DNA from: Chelydra serpentina
Taxonomy: Eukaryota; Chordata; Testudines; Chelydridae
Reading direction: 5' to 3'
DNA: 64,000 bases
NCBI GenBank assembly: GCA_037349315.1
Contig: JBAIAC010000003.1
Coordinates: forward strand, 12,400,501-12,464,500
Notes under the pieces: generated by a model
Database searches by the model: none
What the model saw: the letters and a program-made list of their open reading frames with translations, nothing else
What the model was told of the DNA's origin: nothing
Shown here: piece by piece, positions 23,534-33,702 of the stretch
Position numbering within the stretch: position 1 is the stretch's first letter
How the letters are laid out: the number at the start of each line of letters is the position of its first letter
Made by a program: the position numbers and the translations under genes

Positions 23534-23653
23534 ATCAAAAACTTTGTGACTTCAGTTCTTTAAAACAACATATATATGTTGTGTTCTCTTAAACTAATCA
23601 GATATTCACGTATTTTCTCTTTTAAAAGAAGCTGACATTTGCTACCAGAACCT

Positions 23654-23713
23654 CAGCTGGTGTAAATCAGTATAGCTCCACTAACTTCAATGGCGCTGCA
23701 TCCGTTTACACCA
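23654..23713. repeat. Short palindromic repeat (GGTGTAAATC type), copy 2
   Basis: AGCTGGTGTAAATCAGTATAG is followed by CTAACTTCAATGGCGC and TCCGTTTACACCATCA. The arms pair imperfectly. About 60 bp. Confidence 0.6.
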
Positions 23714-24687
23714 TCATCATTTCAAGTGCTTCTATCTGCAACTGTTTAACTTTAAAACAGAGAATTAGGATTTATAAAGAGCAAGTAGCAGCAAATATGA
23801 TATTTGTGATGATAGCCTTATGTTTACGGTGACAATATGACATCATAATTTCTGTTTCAAAACAGAGTCATTAGAAATGTAATTAACAACTAGACTCAGG
23901 TTTGCACTTCTGCTCTTTGAAGTAGGTGACAGACTTGCGCAAACTATCTGTTCTAAACCCATTTTCAATCACTATTAACTTTCCAAAATGTTCGTCTTTC
24001 AGGATGAAATTCTCCAGGGCTGGCTCTCTTCCCAAAGATCGCTTTTTAGAAGTGTGTCAGCAAATGCTGTTAAGTCACTAGCACTAGGAAGAGTATGGAA
24101 AGGGGGAGGACCTACTGCCTCCATTACATAAAATATTCTTGTGACTTTTTTTGAAGCTAGGCTTGTGTGGCAAAGGATATGGGGAGGGCTGACATTTGAT
24201 ATGGACGTATCACTCATTGAGAAGCGTCTGAGTTCTCCAGTGAAAACTGGTTTTTATTCAACCCAGTTATGGGCCATTGGGGGAAAAAATAATCCACATT
24301 TTGTGCATGCCTGGTATGATTTCTGAGCAATATTATAAGAGAAAGTAGACTTTGATGCATTTATATGCATGGCTAACAGCCACACATTTGACTCTGCCTC
24401 TAAATTATTCTGAGTCAACCAGGAGCCATTTCCAAACGTTTCTGGAAATGCTGGGTCTGGTGAAAGGAATTTTCCTTCTCCAGGAACATATATAGGGCTG
24501 AGAGCTACACAGAAGCCCCATGCTAATCTCAGGAATCTGTAGGCTTCAGAAGGGTAGAGCCTCTGGCTTCTTCCCTACCCACCTCTTCAATGAGAATGCC
24601 AGGGAAACTCTTAGACCTAAAACTCATGAACTTCTGACTCCCAGATGCAGGTGAGCAAGTATGCAGAACAGGGTCCTTTACAATGTA
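23714..24687. other. No recognised gene or repeat
   Basis: Ordinary AT-rich sequence with only short frames. Confidence 0.5.
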
Positions 24688-25426
24688 AGGCCTTGGCTAC
24701 ACTTGCAGATGTACAGCGCTGTGAGTTAAACCCGTCTTCGTACAGCTGAGTAGGGAAAGCGCTGCAGCCTGTCCACACTGGCAGCTGCCAGCGCAGTAAG
24801 GTGGCTACATTTGAGGCATTTGCAGCTGTATTGGGAGCGGTGCATTATGGGCATTCAAGTAGCTGCAACGTGCTTTTCAAATATGGGGGGGTGAGGGAGA
24901 GAGAGTGGTTTTTTGGAATCTCCACAGTGTCAGCTCATTATCTCCTAAGTTTACACACCTCCACATCCCCTGCCTCTCTCTCAATCACTGAAAGCAAACA
25001 GCAGGGGCTTTGTTTGTTTTTAAAGAGCAGATAAAAGAGAACTTGGGGAAACGGAGCCCTCCCCCTCCCCCCCGCCGTTCTTCTCCCCCCCTCATCCCCC
25101 CCCCCCCCGCCTGCAAACAGTAGCTGTGTTTGTTTTTTTGTTAAGCAGCTCAAGAACGGAGCTCTGGACTCCAACCCGGAAGTGCTGTTTCAAAACAAAG
25201 GGAGCTTACGGAGGTCAGTAACTGCGGAATTCCTCGGCTACATTGAAGGACCAGCGTTCCACCCACTTCGCAACAGCTGTTATTCCTCTCGGGGAGGTGG
25301 AGTACATGCAGCGCTGTATCTGAGGAGATACAGCACTGCATGTGCCTTGCAAGTGTAGCCAGTTAGTGAGTTACAGCGCTGCAGGCAGTTTTATTGCGCT
25401 GTATCTCGTAAGTGTAGCCAAGGCCT
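24688..25426. mobile_element. Non-autonomous hAT-like element with 17-bp perfect terminal inverted repeats
   Basis: AGGCCTTGGCTACACTT (24688-24704) is the exact reverse complement of 25410-25426. The interior has subterminal TACAGCGCTG motifs in both orientations (24711, 25314, 25373 regions), a C-rich tract near 25060-25110 and no transposase. ~739 bp. The 8 bases on each side do not match, so the target duplication is lost or the true ends are a few bases out. Assignment to hAT rests on resemblance to common turtle elements. Confidence 0.75.
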
Positions 25427-26870
25427 GAGTTGCCACACATGGAGCAAACAAGTTACAGTAGAACCAGTCTCTATACCAGTCTTACAAATGACCCATCATA
25501 TGAGCCATTTTCTCGGTGGAAAAGTATCACATAACGGAAGTGATGTCAATGAAGAACAGGTCAACAGCCCTTCACATTCAAATGCCTTCTGTGCATCTGA
25601 AATCACTCTGCAAGGGTTTGAAGGACAAAAAGAAAGTGGTTCAATGCACCACTCTGCAACTTATGTGCCATACCAGCTGTGATTCTGAGATGTTCAATTT
25701 TATGAGCTTTTTTATTTTATTAACTCCTCGATCTCCAATGAGTTTGTAAACTACAGCATGTACTGTATGCATATAATTTCCAGTGCACGACAGAGGTCAC
25801 ATTTTCCAAGGGGCTGAGACCTGTCCTCCCTTTTTGCATCTACGAAAACAGCCCTTGCACTTTTTTCAACTTGCAGTGGAATTGTGGGTGCAAATCTAAC
25901 ACACCTAACTATCCATATGTGCAAATCCTACAAAAAACGATTATGCCGCTTGTATACCTATTGGTCAGCGCTTAAACAAGCTGTGCTACTGATGTGCATA
26001 GTTAAGCGTTCAGGTATTCTAATCTGCAGGTGCAAAAACAGTGTTTGGAAAATGTAACCCATATGTTCCTGCTTGGTTTGAAGTTTAATAAAGTTACTGT
26101 ACAAACTATACAATTCTGTCTGGCTCATATGATAAAAAACATAGAAAAGGTCTGCCAGGAGAGAGATATTTTGTGATCAAATGAGAACCGCTACAGCTAG
26201 TTGAATATAAGCTATATTCGGTACACGTTGGGTACAACCAACCGAGAAACTCTCCCTATTACTGTATTTACGGAGTGATGGATAAAGGAAAGTGAGCAAG
26301 CTCTCTCCTAAAGCAGATTTAGACACTATTCATTCCCTGCTTTTTAGGGCACAGTCCTCCTTAGCTGGAATTATAAAATAAATTCCAGCACTCAGAACAT
26401 TTCAAGGAGGAATAGTTTTTACCACTAGCTCTGGCTTTATTTTTTCCTCACTTTGAAATTGATTAGATGTGCTGCTGAAAGAAAAATTGGCTTGTGTCTC
26501 TAAGAATATAAAAGCATTTTAGAAAAACGCAAGGAATCTAATTTTAAATTCATTAAAGATTTTGTCCACATGCTTTTGGTTATTAACTATTTCATCACTG
26601 CTGTATTGCACATGTTATGAAACAAATCTTGGAACACATGTTCACTGGGAAGCAGTAAAACTTAATAGACCAGGTCAAAGATTTAAAGCCAGCTTCATAT
26701 GTTTAATGCAGCTCATTTATCCTGAGTACAATGGCTCAGCAAAATGCCTGCTGCAATCAAGTTATACAAACGTAAAAGGAGCCACAGTGTATACAATAGA
26801 TCTGCTAAAATAGGGAATGAAAAAAATCTGTATATTTTATATTGCTCATAGGTAAAAGCTGCGAAAGTCA
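25427..26870. other. No recognised gene or repeat
   Basis: AT-rich sequence. Short frames at 25488-25749 and 26562-26813 have no recognisable features. Confidence 0.5.
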
Positions 26871-26970
26871 AGGGTGAGATTTTCAAAAGCTCTCAGAGTT
26901 GTCTAACTCTGCCAGTGACGTCCGTGGGAGCTAAGTTAGTACAATGCTGAGTGCTTTCGAAAATCCAACC
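26871..26970. repeat. Short palindromic repeat (GATTTTCAAAAGC type)
   Basis: TGAGATTTTCAAAAGC at the left faces GCTTTCGAAAATCCA at the right, with degenerate pairing inward. Non-coding. Confidence 0.6.
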
Positions 26971-27917
26971 TTAGCTCTGTCATTTGATGAAAGCATTAGA
27001 TAAACAGCCACTATGACTTCATCCAACTAATTGAAAATAACCAGAGCTACATGGAACTTTGTGAATTAAGACACATTTTACTAGTAATGCAAGAAGAGAG
27101 AGAAGCCTTTGCTTTGACATCTATACATCTATAGAAAAGTGACCCTTACGGGCAAAATCTGCACCCTTAGGATCAGGAGGGCAAGGCCTGAAAAGCAGCA
27201 GAAATGCTGCAGCTTCATGGAGGTATGAGGAGGACAATAGGTGCAAGAGAGACATGGAATCTGCACACTGCTCACATGGCAGAAAACAGGGGTTCACAGC
27301 AATGAGGGGCATGGGAGTTGGGATCACTAGAGCCATGACTGCATGGTGGGGAGTAGAAATGATCAAAGTTTTTTTCTGTGTGATAAAGTGTGTCAAAACG
27401 CCCCCCTCCCGCCCCCCCAAAAAAACACATCTAAATGTTTTGCAAACGTGTGTCAACATTTTCCCTGATTTTTTTACATTTTTTCCTACAATTTTTTAAC
27501 AGAAAGGTTTACCCAAATCATTATCGAAAGTTTTTCAGTCACCAAAAACTGCACTGGATTCCTGTGAAAACTGGATTTTGACATGCAAAAAAAATTCCAT
27601 TAAAATCACAGAAGAGTGCAGGAGAGGGGAGAATGGGTCCATTTCAAACCTTGTGAACCAAAAGTAACTCTGAAAGTTGTCCCAGTATCCTTTTCCCCTG
27701 TGCTGGCCTGCTCTGCTGGGGAGGACAGCAGGAGGCCTGGAAGTGACCCCATTCCTTGAGAGAGGAGCTCAACTCTGCTGCTTCACCTCCTGCAGCTGGA
27801 CTGTGAGTGAGGCGCCATTCCCCCAGCCTGCACATAGATCCCGTGTGCAAACCTTGCTTTCCTGGGCTCAGTGCAGGAGGCCAAGGTCTGACCCTAAACT
27901 GGCCTTTTGTCTCTTTG
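26971..27917. other. No supported gene; T-rich tract
   Basis: 27361-27600 is T/A-rich with TTTTT-type runs and a CCCCCC/CCGCCCCCCC block, similar in style to the AT-rich repeats at 1132 and 2100. 27677-27917 has overlapping frames on both strands without features. Confidence 0.45.
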
Positions 27918-28284
27918 CATAGGCGCCAACTGTGCTTAGCACCCATGGGCAGCCAGCTCCCCGCTTCCCCTCCTGTGACTTCTGTCTGTGGTGGCCCTGC
28001 CAAAAAACTCCTCCCACCTGCCACGATCAGCTGCAGGAGGCACTGGGAGGAGGGGGAAGAGCAGGAACAGGGCGCACTCAGGGGAGGGGGGAACTGGGCG
28101 GGAAGAGGCAGGGCAGGGCTGGGGCCTTGGGGGAAAGGGTGGAGTGGGGCGGGGTCTGGGGCCGACTGGGGTGGGAAGAGATGGGGCGGAGTGGGGTCTT
28201 GGGGGAAGGGGTGGAGTGGGAGTGGGCTCTGGGGCTGAGTGGGGGTTGATCACCCCCAGGCAAAGGAAAAAGCCAGCACTTGTG
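27918..28284 (+). mobile_element. GC-rich hAT-like element (CATAGGCGCC ends)
   Basis: Starts CATAGGCGCCAACTGTG and ends ACCCCCAGGCAAAGG ... CCAGCACTTGTG, an imperfect inverted match of the start. TCTCTTTG (27910-27917) and TCTATTTG (28285-28292) form an 8-bp target duplication with one mismatch, which points to the hAT superfamily. The body is strongly G-rich on the plus strand, with a loosely repeated unit (CTTGGGGGAAAGGGTGGAG, then CTTGGGGGAAGGGGTGGAG). No transposase. 53302-53586 is a minus-strand relative. Confidence 0.75.
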
Positions 28285-28398
28285 TCTATTTGCTAGAGTA
28301 GCACAAAGATTGAACTGAAGTGTGTCCTTCAGTTTTGTAAGTCAGTTTAGCTTTACCAGTCCACAGCACCACCTCCTTTCCTTGTTTCCAGATGGACC

Positions 28399-28411
28399 CT
28401 CCCCCCCCCCC
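28399..28411 (+). repeat. Poly(C) tract
   Basis: Twelve or more C in a row with a closing CAC, just upstream of the CR1 element. Confidence 0.85.
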
Positions 28412-28455
28412 ACCGCGATGAGTCCCAGAATATGGGTGGAATGTAAAGAATCCAT

Positions 28456-30039
28456 ATGAAACAACCAATGGATCCGTTGTGCCTTGGAGAGGTTTGGGAG
28501 GGAGAAACAGTAACAGGAAACTTGGAAATGGCAGAGATGCTTAATGACTTCTTTGTTTCGGTCTTCACCGAGAAGTCTGAGGGAATGCCTAACATAGTGA
28601 ATGCAAATGGGAAGGGAGAAGGTTTAGAAGAGAAAATAAAAAAAGAACAAGTTAAAAATCACTTAGATAAGTTAGATGCCTGCAAGTCACCAGGACCTGA
28701 TGAAATGCATCCTAGAATACTCAAGGAGCTAATAGAGGAGGTATCTGAGCCTCTAGCTATTATCTTTGGTAAATCATGGGAGACAGGAGAGATTCCAGAA
28801 TACTGGAAAAGGGCAAATATAGTGCCCACCTATAAAAAGGGAAATAAAAACAACCCAGGAAACTACAGACCAGTTAGTTTAACTTCTGTGCCAGGGAAAA
28901 TAATGGAGCAAGTAATTAAGGAAATCATCTGCAAACACTTGGAAGGTGGTAAGGCGATAGGGAATAACCAGCATGGATTTGTAAAGAACAAATCATGTCA
29001 AACCAATCTGATAGCTTTCTTTGATAGGATAATGAGTCTTGTGGATAAGGGAGAAGCGGTGGATGTGGTATACCTAGACTTTAGTAAGGCATTTGACACG
29101 GTCTCGCATAATATTCTTATCAATAAACTAGGGAAATACAACTTAGATGGGGCTACTATAAGGTGGGTGCGCAACTGGCTGGATAACCGTACTCAGAGAG
29201 TAGTTATAAATGGTTCCCAATCCTGCTGGAAAGGTATAATGAGTGGGGTTCCGCAAGGGTCTGTTTTGGGACCGGCTCTGTTCAATATCTTCATTAATGA
29301 CTTGGATATTGGCATAGAAAGTACGCTTATTAAGTTTGTAGATGATACCAAACTGGGAGGGATTGCAACTGCTTTGGAGGATAGGGTCATAATTCAAAAT
29401 GATCTGGACAAATTGGAGAAATGGTCAGAGGTAAACAGGATGAAGTTTAATAAGGACAAATGCAAAGTGCTCCACTTAGGTAGGAACAACCCATTTCACA
29501 CATACAGAATGGGAGGAGACTGTCTAGGAAGGAGTACGGCAGAACGGGATCTAGGGGTTATAGTGGACCACAAGCTAAATATGAGTCAACAGTGTGATGC
29601 TGTTGCAAAAAAAGCAAACATGATTCTGGGCTGCATTAACAGGTGTGTGGTGAGCAAGACACGAGAAGTCATTCTTCCGCTCTACTCTGCGCTGGTTAGG
29701 CCTCAACTGGAGTATTGTGTCCAGTTCTGGGCACCGCATTTCAAGAAAGATGTGGAGAAATTGGAGAGGGTCCAGAGAAGAGCAACAAGAATGATTAAGG
29801 GTCTAGAGAACATGACCTATGAAGGAAGGCTGAAGGAATTGGGTTTGTTTAGTTTGGAAAAGAGAAGACTGAGAGGAGACATGATAGCGGTCTTCAGGTA
29901 TCTAAAAGGGTGTCATAAGGAGGAGGGAGAAAACTTGTTCATCTTAGCCTCTGAGGATAGAACAAGAAGCAATGGGCTTAAACTGCAGCAAGGGAGGTTA
30001 GGTTGGACATTAGGAAAAAGTTCCTGTCAGGGTGGTTAA
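28456..30039 (+). pseudogene. CR1 ORF2 fragment: reverse transcriptase plus C-terminal domain
   Basis: An open frame of 527 codons with no internal stop, unusual for an inactive copy. Visible motifs: SPGPD (residues 78-82), NYRPVSL (136-142), motif [10 protein letters not shown] with its catalytic Asp (206-214), motif [11 protein letters not shown] (264-273), motif C FVDDTKL (294-300) with both catalytic Asp, and the CR1 C-terminal block containing [17 protein letters not shown]. Motif C has Val where CR1 usually has Ala. The last ~14 residues are out of frame compared with the copy at 38.8 kb: a one-base loss near 30000 and a four-base gap near 30025. The first methionine is not the natural start because the element is 5'-truncated. 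In complete elements the encoded enzyme copies the element's RNA into DNA at the target site. Confidence 0.92.
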
Positions 30040-30231
30040 ACACTGGAATAAACTGCCCAGGGAGGTTGTGGAATCTCCATCTCTGGAGATATTTAAGAGT
30101 AGATTAGATAAATGTCTATCAGGGATGGTCTAGACAGTAATTGGTCCTGCCATGAGGGCAGGGGGCTGGACTCGATGACCTCTCGAGGTCCCTTCCAGCC
30201 CTAGAATCTATGAATCTATGAATCTATGAAT
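28456..30231 (+). mobile_element. CR1 LINE, 5'-truncated, with reverse transcriptase
   Basis: A 1.8-kb CR1 non-LTR retrotransposon fragment. It contains the reverse transcriptase and C-terminal region of ORF2 and the 3' end, finishing in three TCTATGAA units (30206-30231), the typical CR1 3' microsatellite. The endonuclease part and ORF1 are absent, as in most genomic CR1 copies. The exact 5' break is uncertain and lies between about 28410 and 28500. The 3' tail (GGACTCGATGACCTCTCGAG) is homologous to the SINE tails here. Confidence 0.95.
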
Positions 30232-30623
30232 AAGACAGCACCAGTAGTCAAGATTTCTTAGGCACTGGCCTCCCCCTGTGTGTCACAATGAACAAGCAGA
30301 GCTAGCGTCCTTTGTCATTCAGTCATGATCCTCTGTAGCTGGTTAAGGGGTGGCGATGGCTGAATAAACATATCGCCTCATCTAGTCATCAGACACAGCG
30401 AGGATGGCCATAATCTAGGGTCTTCCTGGGAGTGGGGTAAAAATAGGGGGCGGGGAAAGGGGTACTTGAGCCTCCCAGGACTGGATTATTTCTTCCCCTC
30501 CTGCGGGGGGGATAGCAGGGGGGAACCTACTAAAATAAGTCATTACTCCAATGCATACACTTCTCCCTCTGGGGAGAGGATGAGAGAACAAACACCATCT
30601 GACAGACATTAGTTACCTTGCTT
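30232..30623. other. No recognised gene or repeat
   Basis: Short spacer between two CR1 copies of opposite orientation. Confidence 0.5.
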
Positions 30624-31112
30624 AATCATAGAATCATAGAATCTCAGGGTTGGAACGGACCTCAGGAGGTCATCTAGTCCAACCCCCTGCTCAAAGCAGG
30701 ACCAACCCCAACTAGATCATCCCAGCCAGGGCTTTGTCAAGCCTGACCTTAAAAACCTCTAAGGAAGGAGATTCCACCAACTCCATAAAGTAACCCATTC
30801 CAGTGCTTCACCACCCTACTAGTGAAAAAGTTTTTCCTAATATCCAACCTAAACCTCCCCCTCTGCAACTTGAGACCATTACTCCTTGTTCTGTCATCTT
30901 CTACCACTGAGAACAGTCTAGACCCATCCTCTTTGGAACCCCCTTTCAGGTAGTTGAAAGCAGCTATCAAATCCCCCCTCACTCTTCTCTTCTGCAGGCT
31001 AAACAATCCCAGTTCCCTCAGCCTCTCCTCATAAGTCATGTGCTCCAGCCCCCTAATCATTTTTGTTGCCCTTCGCTGGACTCTTTCCAATTTATCCAAT
31101 TCACTACTGGAA
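30624..31112 (-). mobile_element. CR1 LINE, short 3' fragment
   Basis: On the minus strand it encodes [20 protein letters not shown], then a continuous C-terminal region through [16 protein letters not shown] and [17 protein letters not shown], and ends in GATTCTATGATTCTATGA. The frame is open at 30749-31104 and runs on into non-CR1 sequence upstream to 31210. Truncated at about 31112, downstream of the catalytic motifs. Its sequence and 3' tail differ from those of the 28.5-kb copy, so it belongs to another CR1 subfamily. Confidence 0.93.
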
Positions 31113-31335
31113 GGTGCTTGAATACTACGGTAAGGAGCACAGAATAAGAGACAATATACAAAGATAGATAGAGTATATATTTTCATATCGCCCCATGTGA
31201 AATGTTCCACTCCATAGCTTCCCAGAGTTTAAATGGTCTTTTGGAACTAGCCTGGAAAGTTAGTGCACTGTATAAGACTGTCCTGCGGTACGACAATTAG
31301 CATTTTAAAAGGACAACACTATTTTACAATTCACA

Positions 31336-31466
31336 AAACACCATATAAGCTCTTCATAGAATCATGGGACCTCAGGAGGTCATCTAGTCCAACCCCCTGG
31401 ATGACCTCCTGAGGTCCCTTCCAACCCTGAGATTCTATGATTCTATGAAGAGCTTGCATGGTGTTT
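31336..31466. repeat. Palindromic CR1/SINE tail including flanking DNA
   Basis: The left half carries a CR1-type 3' tail on the minus strand (CATAGAATCAT, GGGACCTCAGGAGGTCAT) and the right half the same tail on the plus strand (ATGACCTCCTGAGGTCCC ... GATTCTATGATTCTATGA). The pairing continues past the tails into non-repeat flanks: AAACACCAT--AAGCTCTTC at the left is matched by GAAGAGCTT--ATGGTGTTT at the right, with two mismatches. The left arm lacks about 19 bases present in the right arm. The loop is CTAGTCCAACCCCCTGG (31383-31399). Confidence 0.85.
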
Positions 31467-32399
31467 ACTTGCATGCTGACTACATATGTCGTACTTAGAT
31501 GTCACTGCATATAACTTACTAATTACACTTGGAAATTCTCTGGTAATTACTTGGGTATCTTCCCTTTGGTTCAGAAGAGCATTCACATTTACATGACAAA
31601 AATATCATGCCTACAACAAGCAACTGGTTCAAACAAAAAGTATTTGTGGAATCTGGCCAAGTGTAATTATGTGACCAATTGTTAACATGCAACAACAAGT
31701 ATTTACCTGAAACACATGAGAATGCTATCAAAAGTTGAAAGCTTACACACCAATCAGGCCAACTGTACAAAAGCAAGCCCTTCCCCAAGCTTGTATCAGA
31801 TATTTCAGACTGATAATTTTTTTTCTTCTTCTGAATGCAGAAAATCATATTACCAGAGCTGATATTCATCAGAATATTTTGAACCGAATATCTGAACTGC
31901 TTTAACTTAATTTAAAATCGATAATCCCACTACTGTGGTTAGTTTTATTGAATTGCACATTGAAATAATATCATTTCAATTATGTTATGATCACAGTATG
32001 AAACTACTATAGGTTTTATTTGTTCAGCTGGAAGGAAAGATGTGCTAGTTCTTTTGAAAATCAGATATATGATAGCTTTTAATGTTATTTTATTGAACGA
32101 TCTCTCAGGGTTTACACTACTATAAAGTGTAACATGACCTTTCAAAGAAAGGTCAACAACTTGAAAGGATTTGGTCTTTGAAACCATTTCTTTTTGCTTT
32201 CCGAAACAGCCAAATAGGGAAGTCAAAAATGTGTTTTAAAAAGGGCCATATTGGAGAAATTAAACAATCTTAAAAAGATTAATATTCTTTCCCTTCTACA
32301 TCAGGCAATTTATACCACTTTTAACTTAGCATATCTTGAAATTCATCTGTTCTCATTGGGCCAGTTGATTATGACTAAGACACTCGTCTTTTAAACATC
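31467..32399. other. No recognised gene or repeat
   Basis: AT-rich sequence. Two minus-strand frames (31519-31869 and 31945-32226) have no recognisable domain. Confidence 0.5.
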
Positions 32400-32407
32400 T
32401 CAGGGAC

Positions 32408-32532
32408 TAGGGTGACCAGATGTCGGGACATTTTATAGGGACAGTCCTGATTTTTGGGTCTTTTTCTTATATAGGCTCCTATTACCCCCCACCCCCGTCC
32501 CGATTTTTCACACTTGCTGTCTGGTCACCCTA
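32408..32532 (+). mobile_element. hAT-type MITE (TAGGGTGACCAGA ends), copy 1
   Basis: Inverted ends TAGGGTGACCAGA / TCTGGTCACCCTA. Perfect 8-bp target duplication TCAGGGAC at 32400-32407 and 32533-32540. 125 bp with two GTCCCGATTTTT/GGGACA-type blocks. Size, end sequence and 8-bp duplication fit a hAT-derived MITE. Other copies: 33115-33237 (reversed) and 57999-58122. Confidence 0.93.
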
Positions 32533-32540
32533 TCAGGGAC

Positions 32541-33000
32541 GTATAACATATCTATAAGTGGCTAAGTGTTAACCTCGGAAGACAAAAATTACATGCACAG
32601 TACCATATTTACATAACAGATAGGAAAATCTTCCTAAACAATTTTGGACAAACTATATGCCTTGAGGCATTAATAATAACTTGTGGACTGGGAATTTCTA
32701 TGCATATTCTGCATTACTGGCTGTGCTACTCATGAAAAATGTATGCCTGCTGCAAAACCCACTGATCTACAAAGAGCTCATGTTATTCAGGCTTTAAAAT
32801 GCAGTCCAGACACCTCATTTAATTCCAAAAAGGTAACTTTTACTGACCTTTGATTCCATTTCACAAAGTCAACAGTATGTTACAAAAGTGGGGAGGTGGC
32901 AGAAAGGGAAGGATGAGGCCAACTGAACTGAAAACTGGGCTGACCAAGGAGGAACAGTTTAAAGTGAAGCATATGCTTATGTGTTTTGATGAGTCACTGC
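32541..33000. other. No recognised gene or repeat
   Basis: AT-rich spacer. Confidence 0.5.
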
Positions 33001-33272
33001 TAATACCCCCATTCTACAGACCAGCGAACTGAGGCAGAGATCTGTGAATCTTTGCCTACAACCTCAAAGTCTGTGACAGAGCTGGGAACAGACTCCCAAC
33101 CTTTGGATTGCCAGTAGGGTGACCAGACAGCAAATGTGAAAAATTGGGACGGGGGTGGGGGGTAATAGGAGCCCATATAAGAAAAACACCCCAAAATCGG
33201 GACTGTCCCTATAAAATCAGGACATCTGGTCATCCTAATTGCCAGGCCCTTGCTCTTACTTTCAGACCACAT
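33001..33272 (+). repeat. MIR-like SINE remnant split by a MITE
   Basis: CCCCATTCTACAGACCAGCG, AACTGAGGCAGAGA and AGAGCTGGGAACAGACTCCC follow the MIR order up to 33114. After the MITE, ATTGCCAGGCCCTTGCTCTTA with a closing GACCAC continues it (33246-33272). Confidence 0.6.
33115..33237 (-). mobile_element. hAT-type MITE, copy 2, inside a MIR remnant
   Basis: Inverted ends TAGGGTGACCAGA (33115-33127) and TCTGGTCATCCTA (one mismatch). Perfect 8-bp target duplication ATTGCCAG at 33107-33114 and 33238-33245. Reverse orientation to copy 1. 123 bp. Confidence 0.93.
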
Positions 33273-33554
33273 AAGCAACTCAGGAAAAGGGATGTTTCTT
33301 AATGCTTCTCTGAATCCACAGGCCAGCTTCCTTGCAAATAAGCAACAGTATCAAACACGCAAGAAAGCATTTCTAAATTAGGTCCATGCTGTCCTCTTTC
33401 TTCTTAGCGGCTCCATCCAAAAAGCCATGTTGGGTCCATAACATGGAGTGTTCCTTCAAATAAGGATAAGCAAGAGGCAAATTGAAGGGGAATGAATTTC
33501 TCAAGTGGTCTAGTTCAGAACCAATGCTAATCCCTGGCTCTTACCTAATGTTTT

Positions 33555-33666
33555 TCATCAGCAGATCTCAAAGCACTTTACTAAGGAAGTCAGTAGTATT
33601 ATCCCCATTTCACAATTGGGAAACTGAGGCACAGAGCAGAGCTGAGAATGAACCCAGATCTCCCAA

Positions 33667-33667
<1 letters not shown>
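33555..33667 (+). repeat. MIR-like SINE remnant
   Basis: TCTCAAAGCACTTTACTAAG, TATTATCCCCATTTCACAAT, GGGAAACTGAGGCACAGAG and GAACCCAGATCTCCCAA match the amniote MIR core. The usual 'aagtgacttgcccaaggtcac' segment is missing. Confidence 0.65.

Positions 33668-33700
<33 letters not shown>
33668..33700 (+). repeat. (AC)n microsatellite
   Basis: About 33 bases of uninterrupted AC repeat, directly at the end of the MIR remnant. Confidence 0.96.

Positions 33701-33702
<2 letters not shown>

Noticed and set aside
24688..25426. Gene promoter/CpG island at 25.05-25.3 kb
   Set aside because: The C-rich tract lies within an element with 17-bp perfect terminal inverted repeats. No other promoter evidence.
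27644..28296. Overlapping Gly/Arg- and Pro-rich open frames
   Set aside because: Most fall within the G-rich hAT-like element at 27918-28284, and all reading directions are open at once. They are not genes.
28399..28411. Poly(C)/poly(G) runs as regulatory sites
   Set aside because: Homopolymer runs of this type (also 8687, 16705, 47631) are common mutational products and have no context suggesting function.
28456..30231. Endogenous retrovirus
   Set aside because: The reverse transcriptase motifs, absence of LTRs and TCTATGAA 3' repeats identify CR1, a non-LTR element.
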